This document shows positions 16,778 through 24,613 of a DNA stretch of 34,108 nt, one piece after another. Position 1 is the first letter of the stretch; each line of letters begins with the position of its first letter. This DNA is from JAAYLC01 sp035654795 (GTDB taxonomy: Bacteria > Bacteroidota > Bacteroidia > Flavobacteriales > Flavobacteriaceae), in contig DASRWC010000063.1 in assembly GCA_035654795.1 (NCBI GenBank), positions 1 to 34,108 on the forward strand, in the 5' to 3' direction. The notes beneath the pieces are model-generated. The model was not told the DNA's origin, did not search any database, and worked only from the letters and a program-made list of their open reading frames with translations. Made by a program: the position numbers and the translations under genes.

Positions 16778-16792
16778 GTAATTCTCACGCAT

Positions 16793-16885
16793 ATGCCAAG
16801 CGGTAAAAAAAGAAAAAGACATAAGGTAGCGACCCACAAACGCAAAAAAAGACGTCGTGCGAATCGCCACAAAAAGAAAAAGTAG
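16793..16885 (+). CDS. 30-residue very basic protein, probable ribosomal protein
   Basis: Short gene of 30 codons plus a TAG stop: it begins MPSGKKRKRHKV and ends in a run of lysines (NRHKKKK). It is almost wholly Lys, Arg and His, with no acidic residue. It is likely real: a clean ATG, position on one transcript between HU and ribonuclease G, a terminator overlapping its stop, and my recollection that nearly identical short proteins sit at this place in many Bacteroidetes. The composition and the HKxRKRR-like pattern recall tiny rRNA-binding proteins such as actinobacterial bS22 and the mS38 (COX24) tail, and a small Bacteroidetes-specific ribosomal protein reported from flavobacterial ribosome structures. 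Which of these it matches is my inference. It is below the length cut-off of usual gene callers. Confidence 0.75.
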   Translation: MPSGKKRKRHKVATHKRKKRRRANRHKKKK

Positions 16886-16902
16886 TTTTCTAACTACTTT
16901 TT
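16877..16902 (+). terminator. Terminator-like hairpin overlapping the small gene's stop
   Basis: 11-base inverted repeat AAAAAGTAGTT / AACTACTTTTT with a TTCT loop. The left arm contains the last codons and the TAG stop of the 30-residue gene. The right arm ends in five T residues. Confidence 0.65.
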
Positions 16903-17055
16903 CGCTTTAAATATCTCTGCATATATCTCACTAGGCTTGAGGTATTGCAAAAGCTCTTTGAAACAGGAATAAAGTTTTAGAATATTCAGACTTCATTCCA
17001 ACGGGTTTATTTAAAAACTCGTCGAATTCCATTTGTTTAATCAAAATTAATAAAC

Positions 17056-18600
17056 GTGAACTACGAATTATTCATTAGATCCGGTTCACAAGAGGTTGAT
17101 TTTGCTCTATTAAAAGATGGGAAGCTAATAGAATTGCATAAAGAAGAAGAGGCAAATAATTTTACGGTAGGAGATATATTTCTTGCCAAAATCCGTAAAA
17201 CAGTTCCCGGTCTAAATGCTGCATTTGTTAATGTAGGTTATGAAAAAGACGGGTTTTTGCATTATCATGATTTGGGACCTAAGGTTCCTTCTCTTCTTAA
17301 ATTTATAAAAGGAGTCACTTCCGGAAAAATTAAAGATTTTTCTTTAAAAGACTTTCCTTTTGAAAAAGAGATTGATAAGAACGGAAATATTTCCGATGCA
17401 TTAAAAAACAATCAATCTATTCTTGTGCAAATTGTAAAGGAACCTATTTCCACCAAGGGGCCTCGATTAAGCTCTGAGCTGTCACTGGCCGGGCGTTATA
17501 TCGTTTTGGTTCCCTTTTCGGATCGTGTTTCAGTTTCCCAAAAAATAGAATCTTCAGAAGAAAAAAACAGGTTAAAAAGATTAATTACCAGCATCAAGCC
17601 CAAAGGGTTTGGGGTCATTATCAGAACCGTTGCTGAAGGCAAAAAAGTAGCCGAACTGGATAAAGATTTAGCCACTCTCATGGACCGCTGGACGGCCATG
17701 TGCAAGAAGCTACACAGGGCGCACCACCCTTCAAAGGTGCTTAGCGAGTTGAACAGAGGTGCCTCCATTGTTCGTGATATGCTTAACGACTCATTTTCTG
17801 CCATACATATCGACGACGAATCTCTGTACTTACAAATAAAAGATTATGTGCAGGAAGTTGCACCACATAAAGAGCAGATTGTGAAGTATTATGACTCGAA
17901 TGTGCCTTTATTCGAAAAATTCGGTATTGAGCGACAGATAAAGACTTCCTTTGGAAAAACAGTATCGGGAAGCCGCGGTTCTTACTTGGTTATAGAACAT
18001 ACAGAAGCCATGCACGTTATCGATGTAAACAGCGGTAACCGAAGCAACAAACAGAAAACACAGGAAGGAACGGCTCTCGAAGTAAATTTATTGGCAGCTA
18101 CAGAGGTAGCCCGTCAATTAAGATTAAGAGATATGGGCGGAATCATTGTGGTTGATTTTATAGATATGTCAGACGCCGCGCATCGGAAACAACTTTATCA
18201 GCATTTACGTGAGGAGATGAAAGACGACCGGGCTAAACATAAGATTCTTCCGCCAAGTAAATTCGGTTTGATACAAATCACTCGGCAACGTGTGAGACCT
18301 GAAATGTTTATCAAAACCAGAGAAGAAAACCCCAGTGTTAATGGCGGAGACGAAGTAGAGGCTCCCATCGTTCTTGTAAACAAAATCAATGAAGAAGTGA
18401 AGCGTCTTTTCAAGAAAGAATATAAAAAAATTACGCTCAACACTCATCCTTTCATTGCGGCATTTCTTACTAAAGGATTTCCCTCCATTCGGACAAAATG
18501 GTTTCTTGAACACAAGAAATGGGTAAAGATCCAGCCACGTGATGCCTATACCTATCTTGAATATCACTTCCATGATAAAGATGGAAAGTTGATTAAATAA
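17056..18600 (+). CDS. rng: Ribonuclease G (Rne/Rng family)
   Basis: A 514-residue single-strand-specific endoribonuclease for rRNA maturation and mRNA decay. It starts with GTG; MNYELFIRSGSQEVDFALL is the normal beginning in this phylum. An S1-type RNA-binding domain covers about 38-125. The catalytic metal ligands are Asp323 in HVIDVNSGN and Asp367 in GGIIVVDFIDM. The C-terminal part holds KFGLIQITRQRVRPEM and a small-domain region ending near the C-terminus, with no long disordered scaffold as in RNase E. The CPxCxG zinc link that joins protomers in E. coli RNase E/G is missing: the only cysteine is Cys216, and the expected place reads TREENPSVNGG. A terminator follows at once. Confidence 0.95.
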   Translation: MNYELFIRSGSQEVDFALLKDGKLIELHKEEEANNFTVGDIFLAKIRKTVPGLNAAFVNVGYEKDGFLHYHDLGPKVPSLLKFIKGVTSGKIKDFSLKDFPFEKEIDKNGNISDALKNNQSILVQIVKEPISTKGPRLSSELSLAGRYIVLVPFSDRVSVSQKIESSEEKNRLKRLITSIKPKGFGVIIRTVAEGKKVAELDKDLATLMDRWTAMCKKLHRAHHPSKVLSELNRGASIVRDMLNDSFSAIHIDDESLYLQIKDYVQEVAPHKEQIVKYYDSNVPLFEKFGIERQIKTSFGKTVSGSRGSYLVIEHTEAMHVIDVNSGNRSNKQKTQEGTALEVNLLAATEVARQLRLRDMGGIIVVDFIDMSDAAHRKQLYQHLREEMKDDRAKHKILPPSKFGLIQITRQRVRPEMFIKTREENPSVNGGDEVEAPIVLVNKINEEVKRLFKKEYKKITLNTHPFIAAFLTKGFPSIRTKWFLEHKKWVKIQPRDAYTYLEYHFHDKDGKLIK

Positions 18601-18607
18601 TATTCCC

Positions 18608-18640
18608 AACCCCTTTTTGAACTTCAGAAAGGGGTTTTTT
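18608..18640 (+). terminator. Intrinsic terminator of rng
   Basis: 9-base perfect stem AACCCCTTT / AAAGGGGTT with an 11-base loop and a run of T, starting 8 bases after the stop. It lies upstream of the recX start chosen here. A CATCTTTG (18648-18655) just after it may be a weak -7 element for recX. Confidence 0.9.
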
Positions 18641-18691
18641 ATTTTCGCATCTTTGGTATATTTTACACCCGGATGGTTATATCAACTTTCT

Positions 18692-19162
18692 ATGAACCAG
18701 AAGAAGACATACACTGTGGAAGAAGCAATAGGTCGAATGGAGCGTTACTGTGCCTACCAGGAGCGCTGTCATAAAGAGGTGGAGCAAAAACTTTGGGAGA
18801 TGCAAATGATTCCTGAAGCGCGTGACCACATCATTCTTCATTTAATTCAACATGATTTTCTGAATGAATCTCGGTTTGCTCAGGCCTTTGCGCGAGGAAA
18901 GTTTCGGACTAAAAAGTGGGGAAAGATCCGCATTGTACAGGAGTTAAAGCTTCGAAATATTTCAGCTTACAATATCAAGCTGGCATTGAAGGAAATTCCG
19001 GATTCCGATTACTATGCCACTTTTGAACAACTCTTTCAGAAGCGCATGGCTCAGTTATCGCAAGAACGTGATGGTGCAAAGAAGCGCAAGAAGTTGGTCG
19101 ACTATTTATTTTACCGCGGATGGGAGAGCGAGATGGTATATGATGCTATAAACAGGAATTAG
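18692..19162 (+). CDS. recX: Regulatory protein RecX
   Basis: A 156-residue RecX-family protein, which binds RecA filaments and limits recombinase activity. Helical repeats show the family pattern: EAIGRMERYCAYQERCHKEV, then FLNESRFAQAFARGKFRTKKWGKIRI, then a third repeat ending RGWESEMVYDAI. I start at the second in-frame ATG (MNQKKTYTVEEA). The ATG at 18617 would place 25 hydrophobic residues unlike RecX in front, and it lies inside the rng terminator. Its stop is one base from the stop of the convergent barrel protein. Confidence 0.9.
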   Translation: MNQKKTYTVEEAIGRMERYCAYQERCHKEVEQKLWEMQMIPEARDHIILHLIQHDFLNESRFAQAFARGKFRTKKWGKIRIVQELKLRNISAYNIKLALKEIPDSDYYATFEQLFQKRMAQLSQERDGAKKRKKLVDYLFYRGWESEMVYDAINRN

Positions 19163-19163
19163 A

Positions 19164-19691
19164 TCAAATTCCAAACGCGACTCCGATATTAAAAGTGGTC
19201 TGGTTGTGCAGTTTTTCTGCCGGAGTCAGCGTTTGGGTATTGTATTTAGCGATTGGGAAATCGACTTCTGAGAAGAATCCAAAACCATAAGACAAGAAGT
19301 ATCTCACCCCCACATGTCCTCCAAAATTTTTCATACTGACATACAATCCCGGATAGATATCCAGCCGATCATCTATATTCAAGAGGTTTCCTATGTTGGC
19401 ATTTAGTCTTCCTCGCAGGTCAAAACGATCTTCAAATGCCGGTAGTGTTTTGGTTTCTCCCTCATCTTTTATAGGCTCTACTCCTATTAAATATCCTGAT
19501 CCTATTCCTATTGAGATGTTATCTGCCAGCCCGAAATCTAAGGTTCCCATGATTCCGGTGCCGTTATTTTGGAAATTGGCACCAATTTGCAAAATGACAT
19601 CTCCTTTGCCATAAAACGCTTGCGATTGTACTGTTTTTAAACCGAGGATCAAAAAATTGACAAGAAAGAAGATGAGACCTAGTTTTTTCAT
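19164..19691 (-). CDS. Small secreted beta-barrel protein (DUF6646-like)
   Basis: A 175-residue protein with a signal peptide (about 1-23, ending VQSQA). The rest is alternating amphipathic strands rich in Gly, Asn and aromatic residues, ending in a hydrophobic strand (TTFNIGVAFGI), typical of small outer-membrane barrels. The start of the mature part, FYGKGDVILQIGANFQ, resembles a Bacteroidetes family I recall as DUF6646; that label is from memory. No function known. It follows the JmjC-like gene by 16 bases in the same direction, so the two probably share a transcript. Confidence 0.8.
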   Translation of the reverse strand: MKKLGLIFFLVNFLILGLKTVQSQAFYGKGDVILQIGANFQNNGTGIMGTLDFGLADNISIGIGSGYLIGVEPIKDEGETKTLPAFEDRFDLRGRLNANIGNLLNIDDRLDIYPGLYVSMKNFGGHVGVRYFLSYGFGFFSEVDFPIAKYNTQTLTPAEKLHNQTTFNIGVAFGI

Positions 19692-19707
19692 TTTATGGTT
19701 CTGTAAA

Positions 19708-20571
19708 TTAAGGAAGTTGTAATTTTTTATTTGTTCGGATAATGGCTTGTGCGTTTTTCCAGTCTATCCATTTTTGTCCGCGCCATTTTCGCATAAAGTT
19801 ATCCAAGTGCCTCATTATAACAATATTGTACAAGGCTTGCATGAAGTTTTTCGGATTTCGAGGTATGGCTCTAAGGCTCATGGAAAAACCGGGTGTAATA
19901 TATCTCATATAGTGCCAATATCCTTCCGGCATATACAGCACATGTCCGTGCTCAAGGTGTGTTTTATATCCTTTTGCCTCAGCTAATGCCGGCCATTTCT
20001 CCAGATCCGGATTGGAGAAATCAATGTCTTCTCGAGTCAGAAGCGAATGTGGAACCTTGTAGAGGTAATCGTTTTGTTTTTGATCAAAGAGAATCACTTC
20101 TTTTCGCCCATTAAAATGGAAGTGAAAAATATTGGCCAGATCTATATCATAGTGCATAAAAGTGTAGGAGTTTTCACCTCCAAAAAAGAGCATTGGAAGA
20201 CCTTTCAAAAGTTTCAGTCCAAAATCGGGATAGGTAAAGTCCTTTTGCAATGCAGGAACTTCTTTTAGTATGTTCCAAAGAAAGATGCGGTATCTAGTGG
20301 GTTTTGATTTCAATAAATCAATATAATCACGCATTTTCATTTCTGCATGAGGCTGGTTGAACTGTGTTTTAGAGCTCACCGGTCTATCATCATAAAGCGG
20401 CACCACTTTATCTCCGGCCATTTCCGAAATATAGTCTAGATTCCATTTGGAATATGCGGGCCAGTGATCAATAAAATTTTCAATTACCACCGGCTTTTGA
20501 GGCTTGAAATAATTCTTCAGAAAATCTTCTTTGGTAATATTCTTTACCCTTTCTATCTCCTGTAACTGCAT
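19708..20571 (-). CDS. JmjC-like cupin protein, putative Fe(II)/2-oxoglutarate oxygenase
   Basis: A 287-residue member of the cupin_8 (JmjC-like) group, the fold of protein and RNA hydroxylases such as FIH and TYW5. The N-terminal segment KPQKPVVIENFIDHWPA is typical. The iron-binding triad is seen as His140-x-Asp142 in TFMHYDIDLANIFHFHFNG and His220 in HVLYMPEGYWHYM, spaced as in FIH. HFNGRKEVILF holds the lysine expected to bind 2-oxoglutarate. The C-terminal tail (about 245-287) is basic and rich in Arg, Lys and Trp, which would suit contact with RNA or a nucleic-acid-bound target. The substrate cannot be read from the sequence. Confidence 0.88.
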   Translation of the reverse strand: MQLQEIERVKNITKEDFLKNYFKPQKPVVIENFIDHWPAYSKWNLDYISEMAGDKVVPLYDDRPVSSKTQFNQPHAEMKMRDYIDLLKSKPTRYRIFLWNILKEVPALQKDFTYPDFGLKLLKGLPMLFFGGENSYTFMHYDIDLANIFHFHFNGRKEVILFDQKQNDYLYKVPHSLLTREDIDFSNPDLEKWPALAEAKGYKTHLEHGHVLYMPEGYWHYMRYITPGFSMSLRAIPRNPKNFMQALYNIVIMRHLDNFMRKWRGQKWIDWKNAQAIIRTNKKLQLP

Positions 20572-20737
20572 ATCTCAAATTCGTTGGATCTGATTATGTG
20601 TTTTTGTTTTCGAGTAACTTTAGGGCTGCTCGAACTTATTCTTAAACCGTAAAAATAATAAATAAACTAGCTCCCCGAGGCAAAACTTTATTCCATTTTC
20701 AGGATTGACCAGGGAATCGGCGGTTATTTCAAAATAA

Positions 20738-20765
20738 CAATCCCGACCATTGACGATCGGGATTG
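20738..20765 (-). terminator. Terminator-like hairpin after the prolyl oligopeptidase gene
   Basis: Perfect 9-base stem CAATCCCGA / TCGGGATTG with a 10-base loop, 23 bases after the stop at 20789. Only a short T-rich stretch follows on the minus strand. Nothing else is evident in this 217-base gap. Confidence 0.7.
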
Positions 20766-20788
20766 GTAGAGTTTTAGGTCTGTGGCAC

Positions 20789-22945
20789 TTACTTTTGAGA
20801 TTTCTCACTTGGAAGTTCCGTATATCCCATATTATATAAGATAAAGGCGAATACATCAGCACTTTGCTCTATGGTTTTGCTTACGGGTGTACCTGCTCCG
20901 TGCCCGGCATCCGTTTCAATTCTTATAAGCACCGGATTGGATCCCTGTTGTTTTGCCTGCAGTTCGGCTGCAAATTTGAAACTGTGGGCCGGTACCACAC
21001 GATCATCATGATCTGCTGTGGTAATCATGGTAGCAGGATATGCGGTCCCTTCTTTTACATTGTGAAGAGGAGAATATCCTTTCAAATATTCAAACATTTC
21101 CTTACTATCTTCGGCTGTTCCGTAATCGTAGGCCCATCCGGCTCCGGCTGTAAAAGTGTGGTATCTCAACATATCCAGAACTCCAACTGCCGGGATGGCA
21201 ACTTTTACCAGATCAGGGCGCTGTGTCATTGTTGCTCCTACCAACAACCCGCCATTTGACCCACCTCTTATTGCAAGGTAATCACTTGAGGTATATTTGT
21301 TATCAATAAGATATTCCGCAGCCGCAATAAAATCATCAAATACATTTTGCTTTTTCATTTGCGTTCCTGCATTATGCCATTTTTTTCCATATTCTCCGCC
21401 TCCTCGCAAATTGGCTACGGCATAAATACCTCCTTCATTTAGCCACACGGCGTTTGCAATACTAAAGCCCGGAGTAAGGCTGATATTGAATCCTCCGTAT
21501 CCATAAAGGATGGTTGGATTTTCTCCGTTTAGCGCTATTCCTTTTTTGTAAGTAATGATCATCGGAATTTTTGTTCCGTCTTTCGATTCATAAAAAACTT
21601 GTTTGCTCTCGTAATCTTCCGGATTAAAATTAATTTGTGGTTTTATAAAGAGCTCGGAAGTTCCATTTTCGATGTCATACCTATAAACTGTGGCGGGAGT
21701 CACATAATTTGTAAAGGAGTAAAACAATTGTTTTTCTTCATTTTTTGCTCCAAATCCGCCGACTGATCCTACTCCCGGAAGTTCAACAGATCTTACTTTC
21801 TTCCCGGTCAGGTCATATTGTTCTACATGAGAAACCGCATCTTTCATGTAATTTGCGAAAATATATCCGCCACCTGTTCCTGCGTTTAGCACATTTTCGG
21901 TTTCAGGCAGGAAATCTTTCCAATTTTTAGGAGTCGGATTTGCAGCATCTACGGTAACAATCTTTTTATTTGGTGCGTTCAGATTTGTTACTAGGTATAA
22001 TTTATTTCCTTCGCTATGTAGCACGTATGTATCGGAATCTGTGTTATCCAGAACCGTCACAAATTTTGAATTTGGCTTAGAAAGATCTTTTATGAACAGT
22101 TTATTTCCGGAGGTAGATGTACTTGCAGAAATGGTTAAAAATCTTCCGTCTTCCGTCACAGAAGCGTTAATGTAACGGTGTTTTTGTTCCGGAGTTGCTC
22201 CAAAAACCACTTCATCTTCAGATTGCGGTGTTCCAAGCTTATGAAAGTAAACCTTGTGCTGATCTGTTTTTGCAGAGAGTTCGCTACCTTCCGGCTTATC
22301 ATAACTTGAGTAATAAAAACCTTCTTTTCCTCTCCAAGCCAGGCCGCTAAATTTAACATCCTTTAAGGTGTCACCTATAATTTCAAGGCTTTCCGTATCC
22401 TTGACCAGTACTTTTCTCCAGTCACTTCCTCCTTCTGAGATACTGTAAACCAATAATTTTCCGTCTTTTGAAAATTCGGTGCCGTCAAGAGAAATAGTAC
22501 CATCTTCTTTAAAGGTATTTGGATCTAGAAAAACAGTGGCTGTAGCAGGATCTTCCCCATTTTTGTATCGGTACAGCACGTATTGGTTTTGGAGTCCGTT
22601 ATTTTTATAGAAATAGGTATAATCGCCTTCTACAAATGGTGCGCCCACTTTTTCATAATTCCAGATATCTGAAAGTTTGTTTTTCAGTTTGTCTCTGAAT
22701 GGGATTTTCTTTAGGTAATCAAAGGTTACTTTGTTTTGCGCTTTGACCCATTCTTCGGTTTCAGCGCTTCTGTCATCTTCCAGCCAACGATAAGGATCTG
22801 CCACTTCTACTCCAAAATAAGTATCTATGGTATCTACTTTCTTTGTTTCCGGATAGGTCAATGTGGCGGCCTCTGTTTTTTCTTGTTTTTGATCACAGGA
22901 AATCAGAGCCAGTACCAGCATTGCAGGTAAGAATGTTGATTTCAT
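20789..22945 (-). CDS. Prolyl oligopeptidase family serine peptidase (lipoprotein)
   Basis: A 718-residue S9A peptidase that cleaves short peptides after proline. The N-terminus is a lipoprotein signal (lipobox LISC, Cys17), so the enzyme is tethered in the periplasm or at the outer membrane. A seven-bladed propeller covers about 90-440 and the alpha/beta hydrolase domain the rest. The triad is Ser563 in GGSNGGLL, Asp647 in DHDDRVVP and His682 in DAGHGAG, with Arg649 where the porcine enzyme has its substrate-binding arginine. The N-terminal segment PYRWLEDDRSAETEEWV is a family mark. It is monocistronic with its own promoter (22969-22997). Confidence 0.96.
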   Translation of the reverse strand: MKSTFLPAMLVLALISCDQKQEKTEAATLTYPETKKVDTIDTYFGVEVADPYRWLEDDRSAETEEWVKAQNKVTFDYLKKIPFRDKLKNKLSDIWNYEKVGAPFVEGDYTYFYKNNGLQNQYVLYRYKNGEDPATATVFLDPNTFKEDGTISLDGTEFSKDGKLLVYSISEGGSDWRKVLVKDTESLEIIGDTLKDVKFSGLAWRGKEGFYYSSYDKPEGSELSAKTDQHKVYFHKLGTPQSEDEVVFGATPEQKHRYINASVTEDGRFLTISASTSTSGNKLFIKDLSKPNSKFVTVLDNTDSDTYVLHSEGNKLYLVTNLNAPNKKIVTVDAANPTPKNWKDFLPETENVLNAGTGGGYIFANYMKDAVSHVEQYDLTGKKVRSVELPGVGSVGGFGAKNEEKQLFYSFTNYVTPATVYRYDIENGTSELFIKPQINFNPEDYESKQVFYESKDGTKIPMIITYKKGIALNGENPTILYGYGGFNISLTPGFSIANAVWLNEGGIYAVANLRGGGEYGKKWHNAGTQMKKQNVFDDFIAAAEYLIDNKYTSSDYLAIRGGSNGGLLVGATMTQRPDLVKVAIPAVGVLDMLRYHTFTAGAGWAYDYGTAEDSKEMFEYLKGYSPLHNVKEGTAYPATMITTADHDDRVVPAHSFKFAAELQAKQQGSNPVLIRIETDAGHGAGTPVSKTIEQSADVFAFILYNMGYTELPSEKSQK

Positions 22946-22968
22946 TTATGTTTTTGATTTTAAAAGCG

Positions 22969-22997
22969 TAAATGTACGTTTTTTTAGTCTAAGCCAA
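22969..22997 (-). promoter_or_regulatory. Promoter of the prolyl oligopeptidase gene
   Basis: Minus strand: TTG (22995-22997), an 18-base spacer and TACATTTA (22969-22976), one base off the TAnnTTTG consensus. Confidence 0.55.
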
Positions 22998-23019
22998 ACG
23001 GTATCTTCCCTTTGGAAGT

Positions 23020-23400
23020 TTAATAGAATAATGGCTTATAATTTCTCCAGTGTTTATAGATCAACACTGAATTCAGTACCAAAATCAAAATTGCGAGAAT
23101 CAGCCCCGGTCTATCCATAAAAACATGGAACAATAGGATGTTCAGTGAGATGGGAGCTAATATAATCAAAGCAAAAGCTACCCATTTACGCATTATCAAA
23201 AAAATTCCGACAAATAATTCAATGACTCCTACGGTTTTAAGCACATAACCTGATGCATTGAGGGTATTCATAAATTGTTCTGCTTCCGGAGAGAATTCAG
23301 GCGATGGTAAAAAGTTCAAAGGAATAAGCTTATTGAGGCCGAAAATTATAAGAACGACGCCCAGTAACACACGCAGGATTTTCGTAAAAGTAGCGTTCAT
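23020..23400 (-). CDS. DoxX-family membrane protein
   Basis: A 126-residue membrane protein with four hydrophobic helices (about 8-26, 50-70, 73-92 and 98-117) in the DoxX/SURF4-like arrangement. The motif GLNKLIPLNF at the end of helix 1 and the segment GVIELFVGIFLI are typical of DoxX proteins. Members are often linked to redox or thiol stress, but a role here cannot be assigned. It lies between asd and the prolyl oligopeptidase gene, 100 bases from the former. Confidence 0.85.
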   Translation of the reverse strand: MNATFTKILRVLLGVVLIIFGLNKLIPLNFLPSPEFSPEAEQFMNTLNASGYVLKTVGVIELFVGIFLIMRKWVAFALIILAPISLNILLFHVFMDRPGLILAILILVLNSVLIYKHWRNYKPLFY

Positions 23401-23500
23401 AAATTCAGGATTTGAGGGATTAATTGCTTAAAAATAAGCAAATTATCCTTACCTGAAACTGCCGAAAAAAAGAATTTAAAAAGATTTAATCTTCATTTAT

Positions 23501-24490
23501 CTAAGAAAGAATATTTTCCTTTAGGTATTCTGCTATTTGCACGGCGTTTGTAGCGGCACCTTTTCGCAAATTATCACTAACGATCCACATATTCAAAGTA
23601 TTTGCTTGTGACTCATCCCTACGAATTCTACCCACGAAGACCTCATCTTTATTTTGAGCATAATGTGGCATGGGGTAGGTATTGGTATCGGGGTTGTCTT
23701 GAAGTTTAATCCCGGTAGTATTGTGCAGTATAAGTCTCACCTGGGCTTCGTCAAAATCCTTATGAAATTCCACATTCACAGCTTCGCTGTGACCTCCTTC
23801 TACGGGAATTCGCACGGCAGTAGCCGTAATGGCAAAACTATTATCACCCAGAATTTTTTGGGGTTCGCGTGCCAGTTTCATTTCTTCTTTGGTGTATCCG
23901 TTTTCTTCAAACACATCGCAGTGCGGAAGAGCATTTTTGTGGATAGGATAAGGATAAGCCATTTCCCCCTTGATTCCTGCCATTTCATTTTCCAGTTGTT
24001 TTATTGCTTTACTTCCTGTTCCCGACACTGATTGATAAGTAGAAACAATTACGCGTTTCATCCCGAATTCTTTATGAAGGGGTGCCAGGGCCATTACTAG
24101 TTGAATGGTGGAGCAATTCGGGTTGGCAATAATTTTGTCATCCTTTGTGAGTTGGGTTGCATTTATCTCGGGAACCACAAGCTTGATATGTGGCTCCATT
24201 CTCCAGGCGGAGGAATTGTCTATAACTGTTGTTCCTGTTTGTGCAAACTTTGGCGCCCATTCTTTGGAAGTACTGCCTCCTGCAGAAAAGAAAGCAATTT
24301 CGGCGTTTTTCGCGATTGCTTCTTCCATTCCTATAACCGGGTAAGACTTTTCTTTAAATTGAATATTCTTCCCGATGGAACGTTCTGAGGCTACGGGAAT
24401 AAGCTCAGTAACCGGAAAATCTCTTTCTTCCAAAACTTTGATTATCATCTGTCCAACCAGACCGGTTGCTCCTACAACGGCAATTTTCAT
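23501..24490 (-). CDS. asd: Aspartate-semialdehyde dehydrogenase
   Basis: A 329-residue NADP-dependent enzyme reducing aspartyl phosphate to the semialdehyde, the branch point to lysine, diaminopimelate, threonine and methionine. The N-terminal Rossmann motif is VGATGLVGQMI. The nucleophile is Cys126 in NPNCSTIQ, with catalytic His234 in PVEGGHSEAV and the loop STYQSVSGTGS between them. Length fits the Gram-positive-like/Bacteroidetes form. A -7 element (24513-24520) just past the mscL terminator indicates separate transcription from mscL. Confidence 0.97.
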   Translation of the reverse strand: MKIAVVGATGLVGQMIIKVLEERDFPVTELIPVASERSIGKNIQFKEKSYPVIGMEEAIAKNAEIAFFSAGGSTSKEWAPKFAQTGTTVIDNSSAWRMEPHIKLVVPEINATQLTKDDKIIANPNCSTIQLVMALAPLHKEFGMKRVIVSTYQSVSGTGSKAIKQLENEMAGIKGEMAYPYPIHKNALPHCDVFEENGYTKEEMKLAREPQKILGDNSFAITATAVRIPVEGGHSEAVNVEFHKDFDEAQVRLILHNTTGIKLQDNPDTNTYPMPHYAQNKDEVFVGRIRRDESQANTLNMWIVSDNLRKGAATNAVQIAEYLKENILS

Positions 24491-24512
24491 TAGCGTAAGT
24501 TTTTAAATCAGG

Positions 24513-24520
24513 CAAAGGTA
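24513..24520 (-). promoter_or_regulatory. Probable -7 element of asd
   Basis: TACCTTTG on the minus strand, 22 bases before the asd start and right after the mscL terminator. A matching TTG is not seen at the expected distance. Confidence 0.5.
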
Positions 24521-24531
24521 ATTAAAAAAAG

Positions 24532-24562
24532 AACCCTCTCTGTCAGATTCACAAAGAGGGTT
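24532..24562 (-). terminator. Intrinsic terminator of alr-mscL
   Basis: Perfect 8-base stem AACCCTCT / AGAGGGTT, extended by three more pairs after a mismatch, followed on the minus strand by seven T residues. It closes the tdk-alr-mscL group before asd. Confidence 0.9.
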
Positions 24563-24613
24563 TAGTTGTTAAATTTGTGGTGTAGCGGCGATTCCCAAAC
24601 AGGGATTGCGAAA

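Noticed and set aside
18617..18691. Longer recX start adding 25 hydrophobic residues
   Set aside because: It begins inside the rng terminator, and RecX proteins are soluble and lack such a segment.
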